A DNA stretch of 64,000 nucleotides from Rhynchopus sp. YZ270_cl-10 (taxonomy: Eukaryota; Euglenozoa; Diplonemea; Diplonemida; Diplonemidae), in assembly GCA_964035575.1 (NCBI GenBank), contig OZ037928.1, positions 868,001 to 932,000 on the forward strand, given 5' to 3'. Below, in pieces: positions 51,085 through 60,483 of this stretch. Numbering within the stretch: position 1 is the stretch's first letter; each line of letters begins with the position of its first letter. Below the pieces are notes generated by a model. That model saw only the letters and a program-made list of their open reading frames with translations, was not told the origin of the DNA and ran no database searches. The position numbers were made by a program, and so were the translations under genes.

Positions 51085-51467
51085 TATACCCACGAGAGTG
51101 ATGGATGGTGGAGTTGGAAAAGATGAGGATGGGGAGAAGTGCAGGGCAGAGAGAGGGGTGTGAGTATTCGTGGTTTCTGTTTCGTTCCCGTATAAGGGGA
51201 GAAGAGAGAGTCATAGTGTCGTGCAAGGTGTTCTTAGTTGTTTCGCTCCCGTTTTTATCGTCATTTGAGAAAGGGTTGGCGGTCCCTATCCTGCTGTCCC
51301 GCAACCCCTTTCCCTGCTTTGTGCCTCCCATGTTTTTGGGTCTTTTTTGTTTTGCAAAGTTTGTGGAGGCGAGTAGAGTAGGCAGTACCTACCGGCCCTT
51401 CCCCACCTCCCTTCTTACCCTTCTTCCCGTCCTTCCCTTTATCCCCTCCCACCAGCACACCACGTCA
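51085..51467. repeat. LRR intergenic spacer, second type, right part
   Basis: Continues the spacer interrupted by the TIR element (ATACCCACGAGAGTGATGG, TTTGTGGAGGCGAGTAGAG, GTAGGCAGTACCTACC). It provides the unfilled hAT target site at 51374-51390. Confidence 0.7.
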
Positions 51468-51927
51468 TCATTGTGCGTGTCTCTGTCGTTTGCGGGCTTG
51501 CTCGGGGGATTCGTCTCTGCTGCGTTTCGGACGTTCTTCAACCACAAGACGGCTCAGCTGCTCGCTTTTCCTTACCTCGTTGGACACAGCACTGCTGCAG
51601 CCGGAAAGGTAAATACTCGTCAACGAAGTGCAGTGAGCAGCAAAATACGAACCTACCTTATTAACCTTACTCAGTGGTGAGAGATCAAGGGTGGTGAAAG
51701 AGTTACAGCCGGAAAGAAAGCCACTCTCAATCTCCGTTACGTTGTTGAATGGTGTCAGATCCAGGGTCGTTAAAGCTTGGCAGTTGGAAAGAAAGTCTCT
51801 CTCAATTTTCGTCAGGTTACTGAGTGGTGTCAGATCAAGGTTGGTTAAAGCTTCACAGCCGCCGAGAAAGCGGCTCCCGATCTCCGTCACGTTGTTGAGT
51901 GGTGTCAGATCAAGGGTGGTTAAAGCG
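51468..51927 (-). pseudogene. LRR gene 9, 3' part (downstream of LINE-1D)
   Basis: About five repeats and the basic tail ending RKRQRHAQ. Bounded by the 19-bp duplication ATCAAGGGTGGTTAAAGCG (51909-51927), whose twin is at 53275-53293 on the other side of LINE-1D. Together with 53275-53915, 61284-61362 and 63418-63631 it makes up one LRR gene broken by three retroelements. Confidence 0.87.
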
Positions 51928-53274
51928 CTTAAACTTGTTGACGTGACCCATCCCCACCTTCTCAGATGAACTGAGAGGTGAGAAAGGCGCCACGTGACCA
52001 CCTTCGTTATCGCGGGGCAAACCCGAGACGCCCCTGGGACGTGTCGTGGTGCCCTTTCCCGCAACAGGCCTGAGGAGACGCCAGCATCGGCAATCCGTCC
52101 TTCTTCCTCTTCCGTCCCGCCTGCACACATGCACCGCAAGCACCCCTCCCGTGGGCCACACAGTTGTGGTGCTTCTGACAGCACTGCTTCATCGACACGT
52201 TCCCCGCACCCGCACACTGTCCGCACATCGAGAAGTTATGCACCTCACACGCCTCACGCGCCTCCACACAGTCACCCAAAATAAGCTCATCACAATGGTG
52301 CGTCGCACAACACGCCGTGATGGAGATGTTGTTGTGCTCGCAGTCCCCGCATCGCATCTTGGTGTGTATGTCACACACCCGCATGGCCCCCACCTTCCTC
52401 CTTACGTCCACACGCACAGCCGGTGTCTGCCGCCTGCGTGCCTCCTGCCGTCGAATCTGCTCTGCCGCAACTGCAGCTATCGCAGCTCTACTACGCACCT
52501 CCTCTGCCTGCTTCTGCTCTTCCTTCGCTTCCTTCCAGCGTTCGTTCTTTGCTGAGCGTTCTTCCGGAGTGGAAGTGTGAGCTACAACCGCGTCGTCACC
52601 CCACCTCGCCTTCGTCTTTTCCTTTTGTCGGGAGAGTGCTCTCCGCGACGTCGCCTTCTCCTGCAACTCCTTCAGGTATCCTTCAACCCCCGCCGCATGC
52701 GTCAGCACAGGTCGCACAGAATACCCCGTCATGATCCCCGCACCCAGTTCCTGTAAGTGGTGCACCTCCCTCTTCTCCACTCCTTTCCATACGTCCCTTC
52801 CATGCGCCATAGTTTTCGCCGTCCGCATCATGGCACCAAAAGATTCGGCCCTCTTCAACACCGTCTCACCCGGTACGTCCAACCCCGAGAAGATCTCAAA
52901 GTCCAGCATGAGCTCGAGCTGCGTGATGGGGGGCGTTGTGCCATCAGGCCAACGCAATGCAGCGAGCCATGCCTTCAGCGCCCAGAAGTGGTCTTCCGTC
53001 CAGCGTGGACTCTTCTTCATGTACTTGCTCCCCCACAGTACGTTCTCCAGCGGGTTGTAGCTCTCAAGCACTGCACCCTCCTGAGGATTCCAGCCCCAAG
53101 GAAAAAGGGATTGGCCCACCACCGCTTGCTTCTTCTTCTTCTGCGAAAACCCATGTTCCACGTCGTACTTCTGCCTTGCCAGCGCGATGCTGACCAGCAT
53201 CAGTTGCACACGACGCACCGTCTGCTCTCTCTCCGCAACACTCAGCTCCTGCAAGAATATCGTCGGCACCAGGC
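51928..53274 (-). mobile_element. LINE-1 copy D, 5'-truncated
   Basis: 1347 bp, containing only the last 424 codons of ORF2 (52007 onward) and the 3' UTR with its hairpin. The perfect 19-bp target duplication and loss of the 5' end are the signature of target-primed reverse transcription. The element again lies at the CTTTAACC site of an LRR repeat. Confidence 0.92.
52007..53274 (-). pseudogene. LINE-1D ORF2 C-terminal part
   Basis: Open frame matching residues from about 1165 to the end of the LINE-1B ORF2 product: region after the zinc knuckle and the triple Cys/His-rich tail. Endonuclease and RT are missing, so the copy is dead. Confidence 0.9.
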
Positions 53275-53915
53275 CAATCAAGGGTGGTTAAAGCGGAGCA
53301 GCCGAGAAACAAGTTACAACCAATCACCGTCACGTTGCTGAGTGGTGTCAGATCAAGGGTGGATAAAGATTCGCAGCCCTCAAGTAGGAGACCAATCAGC
53401 GTTACTTTGTTGAATGGTGTCAGATCAAGGGTGGTTAAAGATTTGCACTCCTCAAGAAAGTTAATAGCAATCTCCGTAACCTTCTTAAGTGGCGTTAGAT
53501 CTAGGCTGGTTAAAGCTTCGCAGCCGGCAAGAAAGTCTCTCTTAATCTTCGTAACGTTGGTGAATGGTGTCAGATCAAGGTTGGCTAACGATTTGCAGTC
53601 GGTAAGAAAGCTCTCATCAATCACCGTCACTTTGTTGAGTGGCGTCAGATCCAGGGTCGTTAAAGAGTTGCACTCGTGAAGAAAGCCCACACCAATCCGC
53701 GTCACATTGCTCAACCCAGACAGGTCAATACTTGTTAACGAAGTGCATTCCTGGAGGAACGCGTCTCCAATCCGTGTCACAAAGGACACAGCACTGAGAT
53801 CAAGTCGCGTTAACGATCCCCTCGCCAAGAACCAATCAGGAATGACAGTCGCAACCTCCGCCTGCAGAAGCAAACACGCCACCTTCGGATCTCGCACCTT
53901 CTTCAACCTCTCTGG
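53275..53915 (-). pseudogene. LRR gene 9, middle part
   Basis: Starts in the linker (KKVRDPKVACLLLQAEVAT) and continues through about eight repeats until LINE-1D. One repeat is shortened by about three bases (SSRRPISV region near 53385). Upstream, the 12-bp sequence CAACCTCTCTGG (53904-53915) is repeated at 61284-61295 on the far side of LINE-2. Confidence 0.87.
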
Positions 53916-54345
53916 CCATAAACGTTTTTAAAAATAGGATGGAGCACCCCGGTCCGAAAAGGAATGCAGCCACCCCTGGCTTCAGGCTCGCGAACCCAGC
54001 GTTGATGTAACACAGGGTTTCACGGGCCAAAACCAGAAAAAAATGAAAAATTGAGGGTTCAACGACTGCGCCAACTGGTCTCATGCGACGTTGAACCAAC
54101 TTAAAATCTAGAATCTTGTGTCAACTTGTAAAGAAAAGCAATGAATATTAAAATTACCGGTTTCAGGCGTGGCGTACACGTCTGCTGCCATCTACGCTGG
54201 GATAGCCGTCCGGTTTGAACTTGGGGTTCAACAACAGTGCCAAATGGACTTATGCGTCGCTGTGTCAACTGAAAACAATGAAAAACAAGAATGTCGTTGA
54301 GGAAGATTGAAATGCATGAAAAACAAGAAGAACAAGGTAAAATAT

Positions 54346-57300
54346 CTACAGAGGGTGCTGTCCTAGCTTGTCCTCTTTCGTTGTCTCGCCCACACTAAGC
54401 TTCTCAACGGCCGTGCAGGCGAGCTTTGTGGCGTTCACGTTGTTACTGCTGTCGATGTGCACCAACGTGATGCTTCGGGTCGCTCTCAGCTTGTCAAGCT
54501 CACCCCGCGCCTCTTTCTGGAGGTGGGCGACTGCCGCGTATGGTCTGCAGTGCTCGTTCACCTGGTCAACCACGGTTCTACTGGATCCGTAGATGTTCAG
54601 TGGTGGGGTGTCTGTGTCGCTCTTCAGGTATTCGAGGCACATCAGCAGTCCTTCATACTCCGCGACGTTCAGGGTTGTGTCCGCCAGGCGACTGCTGGCT
54701 GTCCACCGCACCTCGCCATCTATCTCGAGGCGTGCACCTGCGCCCGATCCCTGGCAAGTGTTTTTCTTCACCCTCGCCCCCGGCTGCCTCACGTTGCAGT
54801 ATCCGCCGAAGAAGATGCGAGTGTGTCCGGTGGGTTTCTTTGGTTTTCGTCGAGCCTGCTTCTGCTGCTTCTGCTCAGCAGCCAAGCGGATGTGCTTCGC
54901 AATTCTGTCTGCTCTCTCCTGTTTGCAGTCCTCTTCTAGGGGTGGGAGCTCTGTGTTCGTCCAGGATTTGTTCCCTTTGCAGAGGGTTGGCAGGGACCGG
55001 ATCGTCTTGAGCACCTCAGCTGGTTCGGTGAGGATGGGTCGTCTCGTGATCGCTAGGGTTCCCCACTTGATGCCTAGGTCTAATGGGGCGAACACTTTGC
55101 TCTTGGGGTAGATGGTGCCCGAGAAGAGGTACGCGTTTGCTGCCACTATCTTTGCCTTAGCCATCCAGTTGCTGAACCAGGTGATTTTGTCGGTGATCAT
55201 GGAGCTCTCTCGGGAATTGGGTTCCTCTGTGGTGAGCTTTGCTCCTGTGTGCGCTTCGAAGTCCAGCGCCAGCTCCAGGTGCGAGACGTGCTGTGATTTC
55301 CCATTGGACACCGTCGGCCACTTTAGGCTTTCCAGCCACTCCTTGAGTGCGAGGTATCCTTCCGCTTTGTACGGCCACGCGTCTGGCACCTCGTCAGGAA
55401 GTACTCCTATGTAGGTCTCGTATGGGCCTTCTGGTTCCCATGTCCAGGGAAAATTGTCCATTTGGCTCGTCTTCGTTGTAGTGGTACCGCGTTTTCTCTT
55501 GTCCTCCCTCTCTAGGGCGATGTCTGAGTACATGAGAAGCAGCAGCTCTAGGGCTTCTCTGTTCGGCACTTCCGGAATCATCTGGAAGCCGGCGGGGAGA
55601 ATGGCGTTGAGGCGCAGGCATTTCGGCCAGCTTTCTCTTACTGCTGGATCGGACACTCCTGCGTATTTGTGCTGTTCGCGTATGTGTGCGGTGTGGCTGC
55701 ATTGTTCCCACATGTGTTCAAAGTCCTCCACACCTGTGCCGCAGTGCTCGCACGTGTCACTGGTGCTCATCTTCATTCTTTTGCGCCTGTCCTGTGTGAG
55801 CTCCGCTCCTGCAAGAATGTTCCTCATGTACCCTGCACGCAGTGGATCTGTGTTCTTGTAGCTGTTCCACACGGCGTTGATCGTGCGATAATCGATGCCA
55901 TCTTTAACCCCTTGCATGTCCTCCCTCCTTGTCTCGAGTCTACGGCAGAAATCGTCCCTGATACCGTCTCGGAGTTGGTGTCGAAGAAGGTCACCCTCGG
56001 GTTCGTCGAGGTTCATCTGTGTTGTGTGCGGGGGCAATAGGGTGTTGTTCTCCCAGCGCCAGTTCATGGATTGGGTGGTGCGGAGGAGGATGTCTACCGG
56101 TCCACAGAATTTTACTCTCGACGTCCGCTTCAGGATACGGATCTCGTCTATTAGGGTTCTAATCTCCTGGTTCTTCCCCATGGTGTAGAGCGCGAGCAGG
56201 CGTTGGTACTTGAGGTAAGATGTTGGGTCTGTCCGGTGTAGCGGGTTCAGCACTCCCCTCACTATTTCACTGCATCTGCTAGGTAGGCCCCTCCAAATCG
56301 CCGCCGTCACTGCTTTGGTGAGCCTTCCAGCGGTGGTGGACAGCGGCTCGTACGTCTCGCAGCCGTAGAGTGCCATGGGCATTATTTTTGTCGCCACCAG
56401 TTCGGCTCTGCCTTCAAAGGGGACGTTGAGGTGAGGGATACGTCGCGCACATGTCTCAGCTTTGCGCACTCGCTTGTCCAGCTTTGTCGCTGCTTCCTTT
56501 TTCTTGGCTACGGCCAGTCTGATCACTGCGCCGAGATTGTCCAGTTCCTTCTTCTCCTGTCTCAGCTGGGTGTCTCCGAGCATGAGCTCCAGCTTTTCGG
56601 TCTTGGCTGTCGAGAAGGAGAAACTACTTCCGTACGTGAGGTCGGTCTTGGTGGCGAAGTCGTGGGACACTGTGAGGCCTTTCCTCAATTGTGCGGTGTT
56701 GTTCGAGGTCATGGTGGTGTCGTCCGCGTACAGGCTTGTCCGACATCTGGTTTCCGTCCGAACCGCCGCCTCCCACACTGCTAGGAGGGCGTTCAGCAGG
56801 ATAATGCTCAGCGCACATCCCTGCAGAATGCCATTGTTCGCTTTGAACTCCTCACCGACCGTACCGTATAGTTTGAACCGCCTCTTCAGGTCCCTGTACA
56901 TGCTCTTGAGGGGCCGCGTGATCTTCATGTCGATCCCCATTTTCTCCACAAGACTGAAGGTTATGTCCCACGGTATGGTGTCGAAGCATTTCTTAATGTC
57001 CAGAAATACTCCTCGCAGCGTGTTCCCCGACACCATTGCTTTTTCGACCAGGAGTGCGGTGAGGTAAAAAGCGTCACGTGTTCCGTGCCCAGTCCTGAAG
57101 CCGTGCATGGATTCCGGTGCCCATGTCTCTTGCCACACCATTAGGCTCGTCAACCTTGTCTTTGCCCATAGCCGATATACCGCCGACATCACGGAAATTG
57201 GTCGGTGGTCGAGTGGTTGTGGGTCCTCCACCTTGGCGATCATGCTCACGGTCGCGTGGAGGAGAGCTTCTGGCCATACGCCCGTCTCTTCTACTTGGTT

Positions 57301-60300
57301 GAGGATTGATGCCAGCCTGTCGAAGATCCCCGTTGGGAGAAGCGCAAGTTCTTCTGGGTGCCATCCGTCTGTGCTGGGGGCCTTCCCCTTCGGCATGCTC
57401 TCGGCCACGGCTTTCAGCATCCTTCCGGTTAGGGGTTCTACGTGCATCGGCCGTTGAGGTATGTGTGTGCCAAACCTTTCCTCGAACGCTTCCCACGTGG
57501 GTGTGTCACTCAGGGTGTTGTGCTTTTGAAGTATGGGAAGCCATGCCTCACGCAACCACGTGTCCATGTCCTCCACATTCGCGGTCTCTTCCGTCCCGCG
57601 CTTCATCGTGTTGCACCGCATTTTGGCTCCGTTGAGGCGCTTGTAGATGAGCCCTGGTGTGGTGTGCCATTGCGTGCGTATCATGCGGTACCTTTGCGTG
57701 GCCCTGTCCCTCTCCAGGTTCTTTCTGGCAGTTTCGAGTCTCTGGTGCAGGCGCTGTATCAGCTCCAGTGTCGTGCTGGCCTGCGGCTCCTCCTCTGGGG
57801 TAGCGTCGAGAATGCTCACCAGCCCTGCCTTCGCTTTGTCCCACGCCTTGCGTGCGCTGGGTGTGAGGGCTCCTTTGGTGCGTAGAGTGTTGCCGACCTC
57901 AGTTAGTCTGCGGATCGTCTTCCGGATGCGCGTCATCTTGAGGGTCTCTCCTGCGTCGCCTTCGCGAGACTGTCTGCTGCACAGCCAGGTGCGTCGCAGT
58001 TTGGGTGGTCGGCCTTTGCGGAAACATGCTGCTGAGTTGTCGTCTCCCTGCCGTGCCCAGAAGTTGGTCGCATCCTCATTCCATGCTTTCCACTTGTCCT
58101 CTACCAATGTGCTTGCGTGCCATTGTGCTTTGGAACCATCGCAGATCTCTTCAGCCTCCTTTTCAAGGTCTGCCTTCGTTTTCTTCCTGCTCAGTTCATC
58201 CTGTTGTAGCATAGGGGGCCTTTCCTGCTTGAGCACACGCTGCCGGTACGTCATATTTTTAAATGTCGCGTCCAGGGGGATGTGTGAAGGTATTCCGGCC
58301 GTCCCCGTTTTGCACCCTGCCAGCGCAAGCACCGCGATTTGGTTGGCCAGTATGATGTCAATTCGTGAGCACACACTTTTGGCTTCAGACTTTGTGCTCT
58401 TACCGATGTGGGTGTGCTCTGGCTCTTGGTTGGCCCAGCCCGCGGCTCGTTCGGCACAGTCCGTCCATCGTTCTGAGCTGATGGCTAGGGATATTGCTTC
58501 GCTTGAGCTGGGTTCTGGGTGGCTGTTGCAATCCCCGAGGATAATCGCTGGTACGTCCCCTATCTCTGCTTCTGCAAATACATCCGATAGGAAGCTCTCG
58601 CGCTCTTGCTTTGCTTGCGGGGAGTTGCCGACTTTGGCGTATATCACGAATAGGTGTAGAAAATGGTTCCCTGCCCCATGTGCCACCTTTGCGTGCAGGT
58701 AACGCTTTGAGTCCCAGAGTCTCTTTGCTCGTTCAGTATCTCTCCTGACCACACTTGCTGGTATGCCTCGTTTCACCATTAGGCCCACCCCCTTGTGCTC
58801 TCCGTAGCTCTGTTGTATTGCATTTGGAAGTAACTTTACTGGGCACCCCCAGAGACCTGTCCAGCCTTGTTCATACAGCGTTCGGGAAGCTTGGGCCTGT
58901 TTCTTCTGTGTGAGCCGGGTCTCCTGCAGTGCGACTATGTCGTTGTCCCAACTCCACACCTCCTCCTGGTGAGCATTCATTGAGGTGATGTTGGCAGTAC
59001 GTATGGACAGGTTTGGAGTGGCCCGGGCAGCGCGGCGTCGCTTTCTCTCCGTCTTGGTACGTTTCCGTGAGCGAGACACTGCGATATTCGTGTCCAGGTT
59101 CTCCAGCGTGACACAGCGGTTGCCTTCTGCCTGCGTCATTGCAATCAGCGACAGCAGCCCCTCGGTTGCTTTGAGGCGGTCGAAGTGCTCGGGCCTGTAC
59201 GTGAGCACAACTGGGTTCGATGTAGGTGGTCCGCCGACGTGGCTAAACCGTTTCGCTCTGGCATCCAGTACCCAGATGGCCCTGTCGAGTATGCTTGCCG
59301 CAGTCTGTAGCTCACGTTCTCCACCGTACGTTCCTTGCATTCTCATTTTGGCTAGGTGTTGCGTGTAGGTGGGAGGTTCGTTTGCCTCAGGAGAGTAGCT
59401 GTCAGCATAGAGGTCACTGTCGTCGTTTTGCAGTACGTCCACCACCCGTTGTCGCAGTGAGTTCGTTGTCCACCCCTCGCTCTGCTCAGCTATGGCAGTG
59501 AATAGGCAGTCCCCGTCTGGCGCTACTGCTATCCTTGTAGAGTTGATACTGCGGGCTGTTGCGTCCAACCACTCCTTGTGGTCGGTGATGGCCCTCAGTG
59601 GGTTCACGGGATTGTCGTTGTTTTTGGGGTAGGCGCTCCTACCTATCCCCGGTTCTACGTGCGATTCTAAGTACGTATCTAATCTAGTGGGGTCTGCCTT
59701 TGCGTCCAGCCAGTTTCTAGTTTGTTCTAATTCTAAGAGGGGGTCGGGAGTTGATTTCCAGGGGATAGGGGAAGGAGAGTTCAGAGATCGAGGTTGAAGT
59801 CGAGCAGGTTCGCTTGTCCTTGGCTTTTCCCTGGGTCGTCTTTTCCCTTTCCCTTTCCCTTTCCCTTCTTCCCCGCCAGCGGCGACGCGGAGAAGATGTC
59901 GTCGAGGGAGGCGGCCGCGGATGGCGGGGCGGTGGTTCCCCCTTTCCCCTTTCCCGCCTTCCCCTTTGCAAGTGGGGTCTTTGCCCCCTTGTTTGTCTCC
60001 GCGGGAGACGGCGTGGGTGCCTGCGGCGGAGTCTTCAGCGACTCTGCGTGAGGGAGTGGTGATGGGGGTCGTGGGGAGCTGGGCTGTGAGGCGGTGGTGG
60101 CGTTGGCGTTGGTGTTGGTGCTGGTGTTGGCGGATACCACCCTCAGGATGTGCTGCAGGCACTCCTCCGTCGAGATCTGCCGAGCCTCGATGCTCTGCAG
60201 ACGCCCATCCATGCCGTGTAGCACGGCCGTCGTTTCGGCGTGCTGCGACGCCTGTCGTTCCAGCAGGGCTTCGATGCCCTTGCCCATCCCTTCCACCCCG

Positions 60301-60483
60301 ATGCTCATGGCCTCGAGTCCCCTGCCCATGTGCAGAAGGGCAGCCGTGGTCTCCTGGCCTGTGCGTGATAGCTGTGTCAGCGCGGCCGCGTTCTGCTGCA
60401 CCACCGAGAGCAGCGGGTCGAGGTTCTGAGGTGTGGTGAAGGTCTGTTGGTGATGGGATCTTTGCTCCTTGCGCTGCAGCCAT
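54346..60483 (-). CDS. LINE-2 ORF2: OTU protease, APE endonuclease, reverse transcriptase, zinc knuckle, RNase H-like domain
   Basis: 2045 codons from the ATG at 60483, but the first 234 overlap ORF1 and look like its shadow; the unique part begins at 59780. OTU is at 318-436 (Asp325-Cys326 in PDGDCLFTA, His433 in PEHFD). APE endonuclease is at 491-740 (RTANIT, LQETRL, IYAKVG, ILGDCNSH, SRIDIILAN, PSHIPL). RT is at about 1020-1290 (MIAKVEDP, MHGFRTGHGT, Asp1162 in FLDIKKCFD, NNGILQGCALS, Tyr1252-Asp1255 in LYADD). A CEHCG...HMWEQC knuckle follows near 1600. Residues 1880-2025 are RNase H-like (AEYEGLLMCLEYL retained) with the other catalytic acids replaced. No AUG occurs between the ORF1 stop and the OTU, so frameshifting or the upstream ATG must be used. 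Confidence 0.87.
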   Translation of the reverse strand: MAAAQGAKIPSPTDLHHTSEPRPAALGGAAERGRADTAITHRPGDHGCPSAHGQGTRGHEHRGGRDGQGHRSPAGTTGVAARRNDGRATRHGWASAEHRGSADLDGGVPAAHPEGGIRQHQHQHQRQRHHRLTAQLPTTPITTPSRRVAEDSAAGTHAVSRGDKQGGKDPTCKGEGGKGERGNHRPAIRGRLPRRHLLRVAAGGEEGKGKGKGKRRPREKPRTSEPARLQPRSLNSPSPIPWKSTPDPLLELEQTRNWLDAKADPTRLDTYLESHVEPGIGRSAYPKNNDNPVNPLRAITDHKEWLDATARSINSTRIAVAPDGDCLFTAIAEQSEGWTTNSLRQRVVDVLQNDDSDLYADSYSPEANEPPTYTQHLAKMRMQGTYGGERELQTAASILDRAIWVLDARAKRFSHVGGPPTSNPVVLTYRPEHFDRLKATEGLLSLIAMTQAEGNRCVTLENLDTNIAVSRSRKRTKTERKRRRAARATPNLSIRTANITSMNAHQEEVWSWDNDIVALQETRLTQKKQAQASRTLYEQGWTGLWGCPVKLLPNAIQQSYGEHKGVGLMVKRGIPASVVRRDTERAKRLWDSKRYLHAKVAHGAGNHFLHLFVIYAKVGNSPQAKQERESFLSDVFAEAEIGDVPAIILGDCNSHPEPSSSEAISLAISSERWTDCAERAAGWANQEPEHTHIGKSTKSEAKSVCSRIDIILANQIAVLALAGCKTGTAGIPSHIPLDATFKNMTYRQRVLKQERPPMLQQDELSRKKTKADLEKEAEEICDGSKAQWHASTLVEDKWKAWNEDATNFWARQGDDNSAACFRKGRPPKLRRTWLCSRQSREGDAGETLKMTRIRKTIRRLTEVGNTLRTKGALTPSARKAWDKAKAGLVSILDATPEEEPQASTTLELIQRLHQRLETARKNLERDRATQRYRMIRTQWHTTPGLIYKRLNGAKMRCNTMKRGTEETANVEDMDTWLREAWLPILQKHNTLSDTPTWEAFEERFGTHIPQRPMHVEPLTGRMLKAVAESMPKGKAPSTDGWHPEELALLPTGIFDRLASILNQVEETGVWPEALLHATVSMIAKVEDPQPLDHRPISVMSAVYRLWAKTRLTSLMVWQETWAPESMHGFRTGHGTRDAFYLTALLVEKAMVSGNTLRGVFLDIKKCFDTIPWDITFSLVEKMGIDMKITRPLKSMYRDLKRRFKLYGTVGEEFKANNGILQGCALSIILLNALLAVWEAAVRTETRCRTSLYADDTTMTSNNTAQLRKGLTVSHDFATKTDLTYGSSFSFSTAKTEKLELMLGDTQLRQEKKELDNLGAVIRLAVAKKKEAATKLDKRVRKAETCARRIPHLNVPFEGRAELVATKIMPMALYGCETYEPLSTTAGRLTKAVTAAIWRGLPSRCSEIVRGVLNPLHRTDPTSYLKYQRLLALYTMGKNQEIRTLIDEIRILKRTSRVKFCGPVDILLRTTQSMNWRWENNTLLPPHTTQMNLDEPEGDLLRHQLRDGIRDDFCRRLETRREDMQGVKDGIDYRTINAVWNSYKNTDPLRAGYMRNILAGAELTQDRRKRMKMSTSDTCEHCGTGVEDFEHMWEQCSHTAHIREQHKYAGVSDPAVRESWPKCLRLNAILPAGFQMIPEVPNREALELLLLMYSDIALEREDKRKRGTTTTKTSQMDNFPWTWEPEGPYETYIGVLPDEVPDAWPYKAEGYLALKEWLESLKWPTVSNGKSQHVSHLELALDFEAHTGAKLTTEEPNSRESSMITDKITWFSNWMAKAKIVAANAYLFSGTIYPKSKVFAPLDLGIKWGTLAITRRPILTEPAEVLKTIRSLPTLCKGNKSWTNTELPPLEEDCKQERADRIAKHIRLAAEQKQQKQARRKPKKPTGHTRIFFGGYCNVRQPGARVKKNTCQGSGAGARLEIDGEVRWTASSRLADTTLNVAEYEGLLMCLEYLKSDTDTPPLNIYGSSRTVVDQVNEHCRPYAAVAHLQKEARGELDKLRATRSITLVHIDSSNNVNATKLACTAVEKLSVGETTKEDKLGQHPL

